DNA from: Candidatus Enterococcus moelleringii
Lineage (GTDB): Bacteria; Bacillota; Bacilli; Lactobacillales; Enterococcaceae
Reading direction: 5' to 3'
Length of the DNA stretch: 64,000 nucleotides
Assembly (NCBI RefSeq): GCF_017377575.1
Contig: NZ_JAFREM010000031.1
Span: 62,001-126,000, forward strand
Shown: positions 9,419 to 18,519 of the stretch, in pieces
Numbering within the stretch: the first letter of the stretch is position 1
Layout of the letters: each line of letters begins with the position of its first letter
Notes under the pieces: generated by a model
Databases searched by the model: none
Told to the model about the DNA's origin: nothing
The model's input: the letters and a program-made list of their open reading frames with translations, nothing else
Program-made: the position numbers and the translations under genes

Positions 9419-11596
9419 CTAACTTAAAGTAATTTTCAATTTTTGATTGGAGACCTCCGTATAGGGTTCAATACTTTGCTTTGTACAATACCCTTCGCCA
9501 GTAAACTCCACTTCTATATCAAGTAAATTTGACAATTTCAAGATGTCGGCTTTTGACCAGCCGCGTACATCAGGTAATTCTTTCGTTCCGTCCGTCAACA
9601 AAATCAACCGTTCATTAGTCATTACTTTCTCACCTGGTGTAGCAGATTGTTTTACAACCTTGCTGCCGTCTCCGACAACCACCGCATTAACACCACGCTT
9701 ATTGGCATCACTAACGGCTGTTTCAGTATTAAGATTACGGTAATCTTCCACTGTTACTTGTTGAGCCTCTGAATCATCATCTGTGTCAGCGTCTTCTCCT
9801 TGAAATTCCATTGCACGATTTAATAGCGGATTCGCTATTTTACCAAGTACACCTTCAGGGTAGCTTTCCGGCTGTTTCAAGGTCAGATACAAAATGAACT
9901 CTGGATCTTCAGATGGCAGCATTAAGGCAATCGAATAAATGTAATTCGTAGAACCTGACAAATAAGCACCATCTTGGAAAATTTGTGCTGTCCCCGTTTT
10001 CGCTGAAATATTGTATCCTGGCACATTGTATTGGTCATACGCCGAACCATAGTTTTGACTTTCCACTACATCACGCATGTATTCCCGGACTTTTTCCGCC
10101 GTTTCAGCTGTGATTGGTTCGCCAACAACTTCTGGTTTAGTGACGATTTCTTTTTCTGTATTTGGATTGACCATTTTTTTAATATAATGAGGCTGAAGCA
10201 TTTTCCCATCATTGGCAATTGCCGTATAGCCCCGCATCATTTGAAAATTAGTCACACCAATAGATTGTCCATAAGCACTCATCGCTTGGTCCACAATATT
10301 ACTTGTTGGCATGGTACCCTTACTTTCGCCTGGCAGACCTGAATAGGTACTTTGACCAAAACCAAACTGTTTCAAATACTCTGGCCATTTGTCACCTAGA
10401 CGTTCTTCCAGCATAACCATACCTACGTTACTTGACCAAGATAAGGCTTGTCTCATGGTCAATACGCCTTTTGCTCCCAAGTCATGATCGTTGATAGTAG
10501 CATCAGCAACATTGATCTTACCAGAAGTAAAGCTTTCATTCTCATTAAAGATCCCTTCATTAACAGCTGCTGCCGTCGTGAAGATTTTCATTGTTGAACC
10601 AGGTTCATATGTATCCTCAACTAGAATATTTCGCCAAACAGAGTCATCATCCAACCCTTCTTTTGTTTCCGGATTATAAGTCGGCCGTTGTGACATAGCT
10701 AAAATATCACCGGTTTTAGCCTGCATTAAAGTAGCTGTCATTTCTGTCGGTTTGGTTTCTTCATCTACTTCATCCAGCAGGGTTTCTAAATAGCTTTGTA
10801 ACCCAGCGTCCAAAGTAGTATAGATATCTTCACCATCTTCAGAAGGCTTTTGCTCAGCAACTGTTCCTGGCAATGGATTTTGGTTGTTATCCTTTTGGTA
10901 AACAATTTTTCCATCCTTGCCTTTTAAAACATCATCATAAGCGGCTTCTAATCCAGTTACCCCGCTAAGCCTTTCATTTTTATCAGGAGAGGCATAACCA
11001 ATAAAATGGGAGGCAAACGCGCCATTTGGATACATACGCTTCGTATGATCTTCAAAATAGAGGCCCTGTATACCTGCATCTTTCATCGCTTTTTCGATTT
11101 TCTGCTTTTTCTCTTCTGAAATATTTTTGCCCCAAGGGTTGAATTCTACTTGGTACAAATTATCTTTTTTCCCATCTTCTAATTTCTTTAAAGCACTGCT
11201 CTTTTTGGCGCCCAATTGGTCGCGCATAATTTCAGCTAGTTTTTCAAAATCTTTTTCTTGAGCGTACAATTTTTCTTTTCCTGAAGTGTATCTTTCAGAT
11301 AGAACGGCATAGATAGAATAAGAGGTCGCATCTTCAGCGATCGCCTCTCCGTTTCGATCATAAATTGTACCACGTTTCGCTGGTATGACCTGTTCACCGC
11401 GGTAAAGCTCTTCTGTCTTCTCCTCAAGCGAGGTCCCAGCTACATGTCCGCCTGCAACGACAAAAATCATTCGCCCGGCAAATAAAAAGAACAATCCAAT
11501 ACTCGTAGCAAACAAAATAATACCTACTTTTTTGCGATTGTTCATCGGAGTTAAATTTTTTTTACGGATTTTGCGCTTAATCCTTTTAAAGCTCAT
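9419..11596 (-). CDS. pbpC: Class B penicillin-binding protein with PASTA domains (PBP2x/FtsI type)
   Basis: Monofunctional transpeptidase for septal cross-linking. The 725-residue protein has a basic N-terminus, one membrane anchor near residues 25-48, and a dimerisation domain. The transpeptidase motifs are STMK (serine near 333), SSN (near 387) and KTG (near 531). Two C-terminal PASTA repeats start near residues 615 and 670 (the latter with ELPDVRGWSKADILKL). Its ATG abuts the stop of ftsL, and it precedes mraY, exactly the place of pbpX in streptococci and of the gene usually called pbpC in enterococci. The symbol is given by analogy. Confidence 0.93.
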   Translation of the reverse strand: MSFKRIKRKIRKKNLTPMNNRKKVGIILFATSIGLFFLFAGRMIFVVAGGHVAGTSLEEKTEELYRGEQVIPAKRGTIYDRNGEAIAEDATSYSIYAVLSERYTSGKEKLYAQEKDFEKLAEIMRDQLGAKKSSALKKLEDGKKDNLYQVEFNPWGKNISEEKKQKIEKAMKDAGIQGLYFEDHTKRMYPNGAFASHFIGYASPDKNERLSGVTGLEAAYDDVLKGKDGKIVYQKDNNQNPLPGTVAEQKPSEDGEDIYTTLDAGLQSYLETLLDEVDEETKPTEMTATLMQAKTGDILAMSQRPTYNPETKEGLDDDSVWRNILVEDTYEPGSTMKIFTTAAAVNEGIFNENESFTSGKINVADATINDHDLGAKGVLTMRQALSWSSNVGMVMLEERLGDKWPEYLKQFGFGQSTYSGLPGESKGTMPTSNIVDQAMSAYGQSIGVTNFQMMRGYTAIANDGKMLQPHYIKKMVNPNTEKEIVTKPEVVGEPITAETAEKVREYMRDVVESQNYGSAYDQYNVPGYNISAKTGTAQIFQDGAYLSGSTNYIYSIALMLPSEDPEFILYLTLKQPESYPEGVLGKIANPLLNRAMEFQGEDADTDDDSEAQQVTVEDYRNLNTETAVSDANKRGVNAVVVGDGSKVVKQSATPGEKVMTNERLILLTDGTKELPDVRGWSKADILKLSNLLDIEVEFTGEGYCTKQSIEPYTEVSNQKLKITLS

Positions 11597-11977
11597 TTAC
11601 TTCACTTTCCTTAAGTTCTCGTCGTTAATTGAAAGTCCGTCCTTCTCAGCAACTTCTTTCAACCGATCCGAACGAGATAATTCATTCTTTTCTTGCTGTA
11701 GTTGTGTCGCTGTTCTTTCTTTTTGATCAATTTCAGTTTGTGTATTCGTTATGTCATTTTGCGTTTTGCTAATTTCATTACGTGTATTCACCATGACAAT
11801 TGCCATGCTAATCAGCATAGCTAAAAGTCCCACTGCAACAATCTTTTCAATACGAGAGATTTTCTTTAAGCGATCTGCCGGGGAAACAAAGACTTCAAAA
11901 GAATCTGGCGTTTGGATTGGTTGTTCAGGTTGTGCATAATCAAACTGCTGGTGTTGATTATTTTTTAATTCAGCCAT
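11597..11977 (-). CDS. ftsL: Cell division protein FtsL
   Basis: Short bitopic division protein, partner of DivIB and DivIC. The 126-residue protein has a Gln/Pro-rich cytoplasmic part, one membrane span (VAVGLLAMLISMAIVMV, about residues 47-63), and a heptad-rich outer segment rich in Asn, Thr, Gln and Glu that fits a coiled coil, with KDGLSINDENLRKVK at the end, a typical FtsL terminus. Sequence conservation is weak in the family, but the position between rsmH and the PBP settles the call. Confidence 0.93.
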   Translation of the reverse strand: MAELKNNQHQQFDYAQPEQPIQTPDSFEVFVSPADRLKKISRIEKIVAVGLLAMLISMAIVMVNTRNEISKTQNDITNTQTEIDQKERTATQLQQEKNELSRSDRLKEVAEKDGLSINDENLRKVK

Positions 11978-11982
11978 AATTC

Positions 11983-12939
11983 TTATCCTTCCTTCGTTTT
12001 TTCTGCGATCCTTAATTTCGCGCTTCGTGCGCGGTTATTCTCTTCTAGTTCTTCTTTTGTTGGAACAACTGGTTTTCTGTTCACCAAAGTTAATATCGGC
12101 TGGAACTCTTCAGGAACTATCGGAAGTCCTGGAGGCATGTCCTTAGGCGAGCTATATTCTTTGAATATCGTTTTTACAATTCGGTCTTCTAATGAATGAA
12201 ATGTAATCACACTAATTCTGCCTTGTGGAGCCAACAAATGAATTGCCTGCTCCAGAGAAGCTTCAATCGCACCTAGTTCATCATTAACAGCAATCCGGAT
12301 TGCTTGGAAAACTCGCTTAGCCGGATGACCGCCTTTTCTTCTAGCAGGAGCCGGGATAGATTCCTTAATAAGCTCCACTAGTTCACTAGTTGTTTCAATA
12401 GGCGCTGCTTCTCTTTTTCGCTCGATCAAACGAGCAATTTGTTTAGAAAATTTTTCTTCCCCATAACGGAAAAAAATCTTCACTAATTGTTGATAGGAAT
12501 AGTCATTTACGACATGGTATGCACTTAAAGAAGCGTTTTGATCCATTCGCATATCTAACGGTGCATCTTGATGATAGCTGAAACCACGCTCGGCTTCATC
12601 TAATTGCGGGGATGAGACACCTAGATCATATAGGATACCGTCAACGGCATTTACACCTAAAAGAGCAAGCTGATCGGCTAACTCTCTAAAATTGGCTTTA
12701 ATAAAAGTAACTTGTCCTTTTTCGACATATTTTTTCAAGCGGACAGCCGCATTATCAATTGCTTTTTGATCTTGATCAAACGCATAAAGATGACCCTTTT
12801 CATTTAATTGCTGCAATAAATACTCGCTATGCCCAGCACCACCAAGTGTACAGTCAACATAAGTGCCATTAGGTTTAACAGCTAATCCATCAACTGTTTC
12901 ATGTAATAAAACAGTTATATGTTGAAAGTCTTCCGTCAT
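11983..12939 (-). CDS. rsmH: 16S rRNA (cytosine(1402)-N4)-methyltransferase RsmH
   Basis: SAM-dependent methyltransferase for C1402 in the ribosomal P site. The 318-residue protein shows [13 protein letters not shown] at the start, the SAM loop [39 protein letters not shown], and the C-terminal [15 protein letters not shown] and [14 protein letters not shown]. The ATG at 12939 has AGAGGA six nt upstream and is preferred to a TTG at 12942. It is the second gene of the dcw operon, 15 nt after mraZ. Confidence 0.97.
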   Translation of the reverse strand: MTEDFQHITVLLHETVDGLAVKPNGTYVDCTLGGAGHSEYLLQQLNEKGHLYAFDQDQKAIDNAAVRLKKYVEKGQVTFIKANFRELADQLALLGVNAVDGILYDLGVSSPQLDEAERGFSYHQDAPLDMRMDQNASLSAYHVVNDYSYQQLVKIFFRYGEEKFSKQIARLIERKREAAPIETTSELVELIKESIPAPARRKGGHPAKRVFQAIRIAVNDELGAIEASLEQAIHLLAPQGRISVITFHSLEDRIVKTIFKEYSSPKDMPPGLPIVPEEFQPILTLVNRKPVVPTKEELEENNRARSAKLRIAEKTKEG

Positions 12940-12954
12940 CAAAAATCCTCTTCC

Positions 12955-13386
12955 CTAAAATCCAAAATCTACCATTGTCTCCGCAATGTCATCAAAATTA
13001 GCTTCTGTTTCTATTGTAAACTCACGCCAACGCGCTTCGTTCCATATTTCAATTCGATTTGCTACTCCAATAATCACACACTCTTTTTCTAAAGCAGCGT
13101 GACTTCTCAAAGTAGATGGAATGTTAATTCGACCTTGTTTGTCAATTTCACATTCGGTTGCAGCAGAGTAAAAAAAACGGACAAATGCTCTTGCATCTTT
13201 TTTAGATAGCGGCATCTCATTCAATTTTTCTTCCAGCTCATTCCATTGAGTCATAGGGTAACCAAATAAACAGCCATCCATACCTCGAGTGACTACAAAT
13301 TTTTCACCTAGTTGTTCACGCAATTTCGAAGGCACAATCAATCGACCTTTTGCATCAATATTGTGCTGAAATTCTCCCATGAACAT
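12955..13386 (-). CDS. mraZ: Transcriptional regulator MraZ
   Basis: AbrB-like DNA-binding protein that forms a ring and represses its own dcw operon in several bacteria. The 143-residue protein has the two DXXXR repeats of the family: [20 protein letters not shown] at the N-terminus and [18 protein letters not shown] near residue 76. It is the first gene of the cluster, and tandem decamers that fit MraZ binding lie just upstream (13422-13451). Confidence 0.97.
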   Translation of the reverse strand: MFMGEFQHNIDAKGRLIVPSKLREQLGEKFVVTRGMDGCLFGYPMTQWNELEEKLNEMPLSKKDARAFVRFFYSAATECEIDKQGRINIPSTLRSHAALEKECVIIGVANRIEIWNEARWREFTIETEANFDDIAETMVDFGF

Positions 13387-13400
13387 CCAGATTCACCCCT

Positions 13401-13451
13401 ATCTACCACTGCATGAGTTTAGTCTACCACAATCCCCCACAATCTACCACA
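13401..13451 (-). promoter_or_regulatory. Tandem 10-bp repeats upstream of mraZ, probable MraZ operator
   Basis: On the minus strand three head-to-tail decamers occur: TGTGGTAGAT (13451-13442), TGTGGGGGAT (13441-13432) and TGTGGTAGAC (13431-13422). A fourth related copy, AGTGGTAGAT, lies at 13410-13401, close to the mraZ start. MraZ is known to bind short direct repeats with a 10-bp period upstream of its own gene, so these are the likely autoregulatory sites. The -10 and -35 elements are not clear by eye; CTTGAT and TATGGT about 45-60 nt further upstream are weak candidates. Confidence 0.75.
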
Positions 13452-13547
13452 TTTTCTAGGAAACTAAAACCCGAGTTGTCTGACCTTCACTAACCATATT
13501 GTATTGTCAATGATATCAAGTGATTCTGCCAGTTTTTTTAAAGTCTT

Positions 13548-13931
13548 TTATCTAAGAACTAAGCGAATAAAACTAGCAATAATCAAGATAAAATACATGA
13601 CTACCGATAATAAAAATGTCATTCGCCAAAACATCTTGAAAAATCGTCCATATACGATTTCTCGGTACCGATATGCTTGAAATAAAACGACGGCAATTCC
13701 CAATAACAGAATTGTCAGCAAGAAATACGGTAAAATTGAAAACGTGCTGATATGCTTTGAAATCTCATGCATCCCTACAAACAAAAATGGTACAGAGATA
13801 TCTGGAACTTTAATATTAAAACGCTGCTTTAATTTTAGGATACTTACAATATAATCTGAACCTAGCAGTATGATGACTGGAAAAACATACCACAATAACA
13901 AAATTGGTGAAAATGAACCCAACACACCCAT
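13548..13931 (-). CDS. DUF3397 family membrane protein
   Basis: A 127-residue integral membrane protein with about four hydrophobic segments (near residues 7-28, 47-65, 72-86 and 103-122). Pattern and place just before mraZ fit DUF3397, a family found next to mraZ in lactobacilli and enterococci; function unknown. No catalytic motif is visible. About 160 nt separate it from mraZ, so it may be transcribed separately or together with the dcw operon. Confidence 0.75.
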   Translation of the reverse strand: MGVLGSFSPILLLWYVFPVIILLGSDYIVSILKLKQRFNIKVPDISVPFLFVGMHEISKHISTFSILPYFLLTILLLGIAVVLFQAYRYREIVYGRFFKMFWRMTFLLSVVMYFILIIASFIRLVLR

Positions 13932-14154
13932 TCCTTCCTACTTATAACTACTAACGACACTATACTTCATTATCATTACATTTTTGTTTCAGTTTATTTA
14001 AAATCTAGTAGATTTAGCAACTCTTAACAAAGAACAATTTTTCTTCATACTTCTCAAGATTTGTTTACAATTTCTATAATGCTCCGCGTAAATTTGCAGA
14101 GACCACCATTATAGAGTATCATATCTGTGAATATGTACAAGGACGGTGACAAAA

Positions 14155-14271
14155 TTGAAGGAAAAAAAGTCAACCAGCACGTTTTCTAAAATCACTAAAA
14201 TCGTTATTTGGGTTATGCTGATCTTGATGGTAGGATCGGTTGTAATCAGCAGTCTCATCAGCATTATGTAA
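14155..14271 (+). CDS. DUF4044-like small membrane protein (38 aa)
   Basis: A 38-residue ORF starts at a TTG at 14155 behind GGACGGTGA. It has a basic Lys/Ser/Thr-rich head (LKEKKSTSTFSKITK) and one membrane span (IVIWVMLILMVGSVVISSL). This is the layout of DUF4044, a tiny conserved membrane protein family of Lactobacillales; function unknown. It is divergent from the DUF3397 gene and points toward recN, which is on the other strand. A TATAAT at 14075-14080 may be its -10 box. The start and family are inferred by eye. Confidence 0.7.
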   Translation: MKEKKSTSTFSKITKIVIWVMLILMVGSVVISSLISIM

Positions 14272-14340
14272 GAAAGTCTTTGAATATCCGTTTAGTCTCA
14301 GTGTTATAAGACTAAACCAAGCTGTAAATCCGACTTTCTT
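14271..14340 (+). other. Nested inverted repeats downstream of the DUF4044 gene
   Basis: Right after the small ORF, AGAAAGTC (14271-14278) pairs with GACTTTCT (14332-14339). Inside it GTTTAGTCT (14289-14297) pairs with AGACTAAAC (14308-14316) around a loop of about 10 nt. No poly-T tract follows the outer stem. It could be a structured 3' UTR or part of an RNA; no known RNA family is recognised. Confidence 0.4.
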
Positions 14341-14394
14341 AACATTCTCTAAGCAGGCTCATCAGCCGTGGGAAATCTTGCTTTTATCACCAGT

Positions 14395-14440
14395 AAAAAA
14401 TACCGCTGTTCCTTTAAATTGTGGAACAGCGGTATTTTTT
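14395..14440. terminator. Bidirectional intrinsic terminator for recN and the DUF4044 unit
   Basis: AAAAAATACCGCTGTTCC pairs perfectly with GGAACAGCGGTATTTTTT around a 10-nt loop, with A and T tracts on both flanks, so it can stop transcription from either side. The recN stop codon overlaps its edge. Confidence 0.92.
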
Positions 14441-16109
14441 ATTGCTTAGCCATGGCCAATAGCTCCTTAGCATGCTGAAGCGTTAATTCGGTGATTTCTG
14501 CTCCGGCAAGCATTCTAGCAATTTCATTTGTTCGTTCAGTTTCAGGTAATTCTTCCACTTTGGTGATCGTTCGACCATTTACGATTTCTTTCTGAATAAA
14601 AAGCTGATGATCTGCTTTAGCAGCAACCTGCGGCAAGTGAGTAATACACAGTACTTGAGAGTTCTCACCAATTTGATAAATCTTATCAGCAATCGCTTGA
14701 GCTACTCTGCCGCTAACACCGGTATCAACTTCATCGAATACGATACTTGTTAGCTCCTGTGTTTTGGAGAAGATCGTTTTTAGCGCTAACATTATTCGTG
14801 AAATTTCTCCACCGGATGCAACCTTAACAAGCGGCTTAAGAGGTTCACCTGGGTTAGTAGTGATGTAAAATTCGACTTGATCCAAACCATCTTCTTGAAA
14901 AGCAGTTGCCTTGAACATCACTTGAAAGCGTGCGTTTTCCATGTACAGCTGTTTAAGTTCCTGCTGAATAGCTATTTCTAACTTTTCAGCCATTTTTTCC
15001 CGCTCATCATGTAACCCTTGAGCTTGTTCAGTTAGGACATTTTCCTTTTCCAACAGTTCATTTTCTAATTGCTCCAATTTCCCTTCTGAGAAATCCGAGT
15101 CCAACAGCTCTTGACTGATTTTCTGATAGTAAGCCAGGATGGCTTCAATTGAATCGCCATACTTGCGTTTTAGCTGATGAATAAGGTCTAAACGCTCGTT
15201 GACGATCTCCAATCTCTGTTCATCCAGTTCTAAAACATCCAGCTGACGGCTGATTTCGCTAGCCGCGTCCTGCAGCAAATAGTAAGCACTGCTGACATTT
15301 TCCGAGATGCTTTGATACTCACTATCTAAGGAAGCGATGGATTGTAATTCTTGACTAACCGATCCAATCGAATCCAATGCACCAGCTTCGTCGTTAGACA
15401 GTCCCTGATAGCTGTAAGAGAGCGTGTCAACGATCCGTTGGAAGTTCATCAACTTGTCTCTTTCTTCTATTAAACGCGCTTCCTCGCCGTCTTCCAGCTG
15501 AGCATTTCCAATCTCTTCCTGCTGAAAAGTCAGCATATCAATTCGTTGGGCAAAAGACTGTTCGTTTTGCTTATACTTATTCACTCTTCTCGCTAGATCC
15601 ATATAATTTTTATATTCGGTTTGATATGCGCGTTTCTTCTTTTGAAAAGCTTTTGAACCGAAGCTGTCCAATAAGCGTAAATGAGAGTCCGGATTCATCA
15701 GTTCTTGATGATCATTTTGCCCTTGAATATCCACTAGGTATTGACCGATTTTACGCAGACTGGCTAATGTAACGGTTCGTCCATTAATACGGCAAATATT
15801 TTTCCCCGACAGGTTCATATCTCGCTGAACAATTAACATATTGTCTTCGATATCAATTCCTAATTCTTCAGCCAGCTCTTGAAACTCGACTTGCTGGGGT
15901 AAATCAAAAATCCCTTCCAGCAAGCAATGATCACTGCCTTGTCGAATGTACTCTATTGAAGAGCGTGCGCCTGCTAATAAGCTGACTGCATCAATAATGA
16001 TAGATTTCCCTGCTCCTGTTTCACCAGTTAACGCCGTCATCCCATTGGTAAAAGTTAGATGCAAAGAAGAAATAATCGCAAAGTTTTTGATTGTCAATTC
16101 CTGCAGCAT
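14439..16109 (-). CDS. recN: DNA repair protein RecN
   Basis: SMC-like ATPase that acts early in double-strand-break repair. The 556-residue protein has the Walker A loop LTGETGAGKSIIIDA near residues 27-41, a long coiled-coil middle part rich in Glu, Gln and Leu (about 160-380), the ABC signature VASGGEISRIMLAL and Walker B IVFDEVDTGVSG near 456-467, then the ITHLPQVAAKAD switch. It is the last gene of the nusB-to-recN series, 11 nt after argR, and ends in a strong terminator. Confidence 0.97.
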   Translation of the reverse strand: MLQELTIKNFAIISSLHLTFTNGMTALTGETGAGKSIIIDAVSLLAGARSSIEYIRQGSDHCLLEGIFDLPQQVEFQELAEELGIDIEDNMLIVQRDMNLSGKNICRINGRTVTLASLRKIGQYLVDIQGQNDHQELMNPDSHLRLLDSFGSKAFQKKKRAYQTEYKNYMDLARRVNKYKQNEQSFAQRIDMLTFQQEEIGNAQLEDGEEARLIEERDKLMNFQRIVDTLSYSYQGLSNDEAGALDSIGSVSQELQSIASLDSEYQSISENVSSAYYLLQDAASEISRQLDVLELDEQRLEIVNERLDLIHQLKRKYGDSIEAILAYYQKISQELLDSDFSEGKLEQLENELLEKENVLTEQAQGLHDEREKMAEKLEIAIQQELKQLYMENARFQVMFKATAFQEDGLDQVEFYITTNPGEPLKPLVKVASGGEISRIMLALKTIFSKTQELTSIVFDEVDTGVSGRVAQAIADKIYQIGENSQVLCITHLPQVAAKADHQLFIQKEIVNGRTITKVEELPETERTNEIARMLAGAEITELTLQHAKELLAMAKQ

Positions 16110-16120
16110 ACTATAATCTC

Positions 16121-16579
16121 CTACTCTTTTTGACTTCTGCTGTTAATTTCTTGGTACAGTTCTTTGGCATTGTCTTCTGATCGTGCCACCATCAGCACAC
16201 TGTCATCATCATTTAACACCGCAAACAATTTTTTGCTGAAAAATTTCTCAATTAAATTCGCTGCGGCTGATGCATTTCCTGGAAGAGTTTTTAAGACAAC
16301 CATCTTTTCCATTTGATCAGCTGACAAAAAGGCTTCTTGCAACAGATCAGCCAAGCGCTCGGATAAATTTTCTTCGTTCTTATGGGGGACACTGTAACGA
16401 TAGCCGCCGTTCACTGATGGAACTTTGATCAGTTTCATCTCTTTAATATCACGAGAAATGGTCGCTTGCGTAACATTTACACCTTCATTGGCCAAAACGC
16501 TTACGAAGTCTTCTTGTCTTTTAATATCGTTTTCATTAAGCAAACGAGTAATCAAACGATGTCGTTCTTGCTTTCGCAT
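16121..16579 (-). CDS. argR: Arginine repressor family regulator (ArgR/AhrC)
   Basis: Hexameric regulator of arginine genes that senses L-arginine. The protein of 152 residues has a winged-helix N-terminus with QATISRDIKEMKLIKVP, the SR motif that reads the ARG box, and a C-terminal oligomerisation and arginine domain ending with a DDDSVLMVARSEDNA segment. The ATG at 16579 follows TTAGGAGGTTCC; a start further up would overlap tlyA's stop. Enterococci often carry several argR paralogues; this copy is the one linked to recN, as ahrC in Bacillus. Confidence 0.95.
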   Translation of the reverse strand: MRKQERHRLITRLLNENDIKRQEDFVSVLANEGVNVTQATISRDIKEMKLIKVPSVNGGYRYSVPHKNEENLSERLADLLQEAFLSADQMEKMVVLKTLPGNASAAANLIEKFFSKKLFAVLNDDDSVLMVARSEDNAKELYQEINSRSQKE

Positions 16580-16589
16580 GTGGAACCTC

Positions 16590-17402
16590 CTAACGTAATT
16601 GTTGATGGGCTTGAGCAACGACTTCCTTCAAATCAATTGCAGGATTCATTTCACCTAATGGACCGCCAGCTTTTAAATGAGCTAAAAACTCAATATTCCC
16701 TTCACCGCCTGTGATAGGTGAATAAGTAATTGCTTCTACATCAAAGCCCGCTTGCAAAGCAAAGTGGGTAATGTCATCCAACACATTGAAGTGGGTCGAA
16801 GGTTCTTTTACGATGCCCTTTTTCCCAACAAAGGCTTTACCTGCTTCAAATTGCGGCTTAATTAACGCTACTACATCTCCACCAGAAGAAATAATTTCCT
16901 TTAAGGGTGGCAAGATCAATTTCAGCGAAATAAAAGAAACATCAATCGTCGCAAAGTCTGGTTGACCTTTAGTAAAGTCTTCCGGTTTTGAGTAGCGAAA
17001 ATTGGTGCGCTCCATCACGACTACTCGTTCATCCTGGCGAATTTTCCAGGCCAGCTGATTGTAGCCGACATCTAAAGCATAGCTCATTTGGGCACCATTT
17101 TGTAAAGCTACATCAGTGAAGCCGCCAGTCGATGAACCAATATCCAAAACATGCTTTCCTGCAATCGAAAGGTCAAATTCCTGCAAAGCCTTTTCCAGCT
17201 TTAGCCCTCCACGAGAAACATATGCCAAACCTTGTCCTTTTATTTGCAATTGGGTCGTTTCAGCAATTTTCTCTCCCGGTTTATCCAGACGTTCGTTATT
17301 TTGATCATATACCTGGCCAGCCATGATCGCCCGTTTCGCTTTTTCTCTTGTTTCAAATAGCCCTTGGTTAAAGGCTAAAACGTCAACACGTTCTTTTTTC
17401 AT
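16590..17402 (-). CDS. tlyA: TlyA family rRNA (cytidine-2'-O)-methyltransferase
   Basis: A 270-residue protein made of an N-terminal S4 RNA-binding domain (ERVDVLAFNQGLFETREKAKRAI) and an FtsJ-like Rossmann methyltransferase domain. The SAM motif HVLDIGSSTGGFTDVALQ lies near residues 84-101, followed by ALDVGYNQLAW and ATIDVSFISL. TlyA methylates rRNA 2'-OH groups in mycobacteria; in Firmicutes the role (YqxC) is assumed similar, and the family was once called hemolysin A. It lies between ispA and argR as usual. Confidence 0.92.
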   Translation of the reverse strand: MKKERVDVLAFNQGLFETREKAKRAIMAGQVYDQNNERLDKPGEKIAETTQLQIKGQGLAYVSRGGLKLEKALQEFDLSIAGKHVLDIGSSTGGFTDVALQNGAQMSYALDVGYNQLAWKIRQDERVVVMERTNFRYSKPEDFTKGQPDFATIDVSFISLKLILPPLKEIISSGGDVVALIKPQFEAGKAFVGKKGIVKEPSTHFNVLDDITHFALQAGFDVEAITYSPITGGEGNIEFLAHLKAGGPLGEMNPAIDLKEVVAQAHQQLR

Positions 17403-17413
17403 GATGCGCTCCT

Positions 17414-18292
17414 CTACAATGCAAACAATCTAATTAATTCTTGAAAAAGACCAGAGTCAAAATCTTCGGCTTCTTTTAATTCTTCGATCACTTGTGTTGC
17501 TTGATCTAACTCTTTTTGCAAAGCCTCTTTTGCTCCTGATACCCCTAAAAGAGCAGGGTAAGTACTTTTTTCCTGCTTAGCATCCTGGCCAACATTTTTC
17601 CCTAATTCTTCTGTTGTCCCTACTACATCTAACAAATCATCTCTAATTTGGAAAGCCAGTCCGATGTGCTCCCCAAGTTTTTGCAATTGTTCAATCACAT
17701 AGTCGGTCTGATTAGCCAAGATTCCCCCCGCGACGAAAGCATAGGTTAGCAGTGCACCCGTTTTAGCACGATGAATAGCCATCAGCTCTTCTAGCGAAAC
17801 CTGCTGTTTTTCAGCAGCCATGTCGCCAGCCTGACCCGCAACCATTCCTTCCGAGCCAGCTGCTTTAGCCAACAATTGCACCAGCAGTACTTGCTTGTCA
17901 GATTCCAAAGAGGTTTCACTTACTAACTGAAAGGCACCCGTTAATAAACCGTCTCCAGCTAAAATAGCCAACGCTTCACCGAAAACTTTATGATTAGTGG
18001 GCTTGCCTCTTCTTAAGTCATCATCATCCATTGCCGGCAGATCATCATGAATTAGTGAGTAGGTATGAATCATTTCTAAGGCAGCAGCAACGTGGTATGT
18101 ATTCACATCAATGCTGTTACTAAAGGAAGCTGCTGTAGTTAACACGATTAACGGTCGAATTCTTTTTCCACCAGCTTTTACCGAGTACGCCATGCTTTCA
18201 GCCAACGACTGATTGCTTGTATGTTCCTCAATAAAAGTCAACATAGCTTCTTCTACTTTCGGCAGTTCTTTTGCTCTGAAAGATTGCAGCAT
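17414..18292 (-). CDS. ispA: Polyprenyl synthase, farnesyl diphosphate synthase type
   Basis: Makes farnesyl (or geranyl) diphosphate from IPP and DMAPP, the precursor of undecaprenyl carriers and quinones. The 292-residue protein carries both aspartate-rich motifs: DDLPAMDDDDLRRGKPT near residue 80-96 (first DDxxxxD) and QIRDDLLDVVG near 215-225 (second). GGKRIRPLIVL is the IPP-binding site. It follows xseB by 2 nt, so the two are probably translationally coupled. Confidence 0.95.
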   Translation of the reverse strand: MLQSFRAKELPKVEEAMLTFIEEHTSNQSLAESMAYSVKAGGKRIRPLIVLTTAASFSNSIDVNTYHVAAALEMIHTYSLIHDDLPAMDDDDLRRGKPTNHKVFGEALAILAGDGLLTGAFQLVSETSLESDKQVLLVQLLAKAAGSEGMVAGQAGDMAAEKQQVSLEELMAIHRAKTGALLTYAFVAGGILANQTDYVIEQLQKLGEHIGLAFQIRDDLLDVVGTTEELGKNVGQDAKQEKSTYPALLGVSGAKEALQKELDQATQVIEELKEAEDFDSGLFQELIRLFAL

Positions 18293-18294
18293 GT

Positions 18295-18519
18295 CTAGGC
18301 TTCCTCCTCACCTGTAAAGGGCACTTCTTCATTATCATCCGTCATCATCTTCGTCAATGTTTTCTCTGCCTTGCTTAGGGTATCTTGACATTGTTTGCTT
18401 AAAAGCATGCCTTTTTGGAACACTTCCAAGGCTTCTTCCAACGGGACATCTCCCCGCTCTAATTGAGCAACAATGGCTTCTAATTCAGCAAGAGATTCTT
18501 CAAATGTTGCGTTTTCCAT
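18295..18519 (-). CDS. xseB: Exodeoxyribonuclease VII small subunit
   Basis: A 74-residue helical, acidic protein with [21 protein letters not shown] and [14 protein letters not shown], the family signature. It binds several copies per XseA and is needed for the single-strand DNA exonuclease. Its ATG overlaps the xseA stop by one base (TAATG), which suggests coupled translation. Confidence 0.96.
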   Translation of the reverse strand: MENATFEESLAELEAIVAQLERGDVPLEEALEVFQKGMLLSKQCQDTLSKAEKTLTKMMTDDNEEVPFTGEEEA

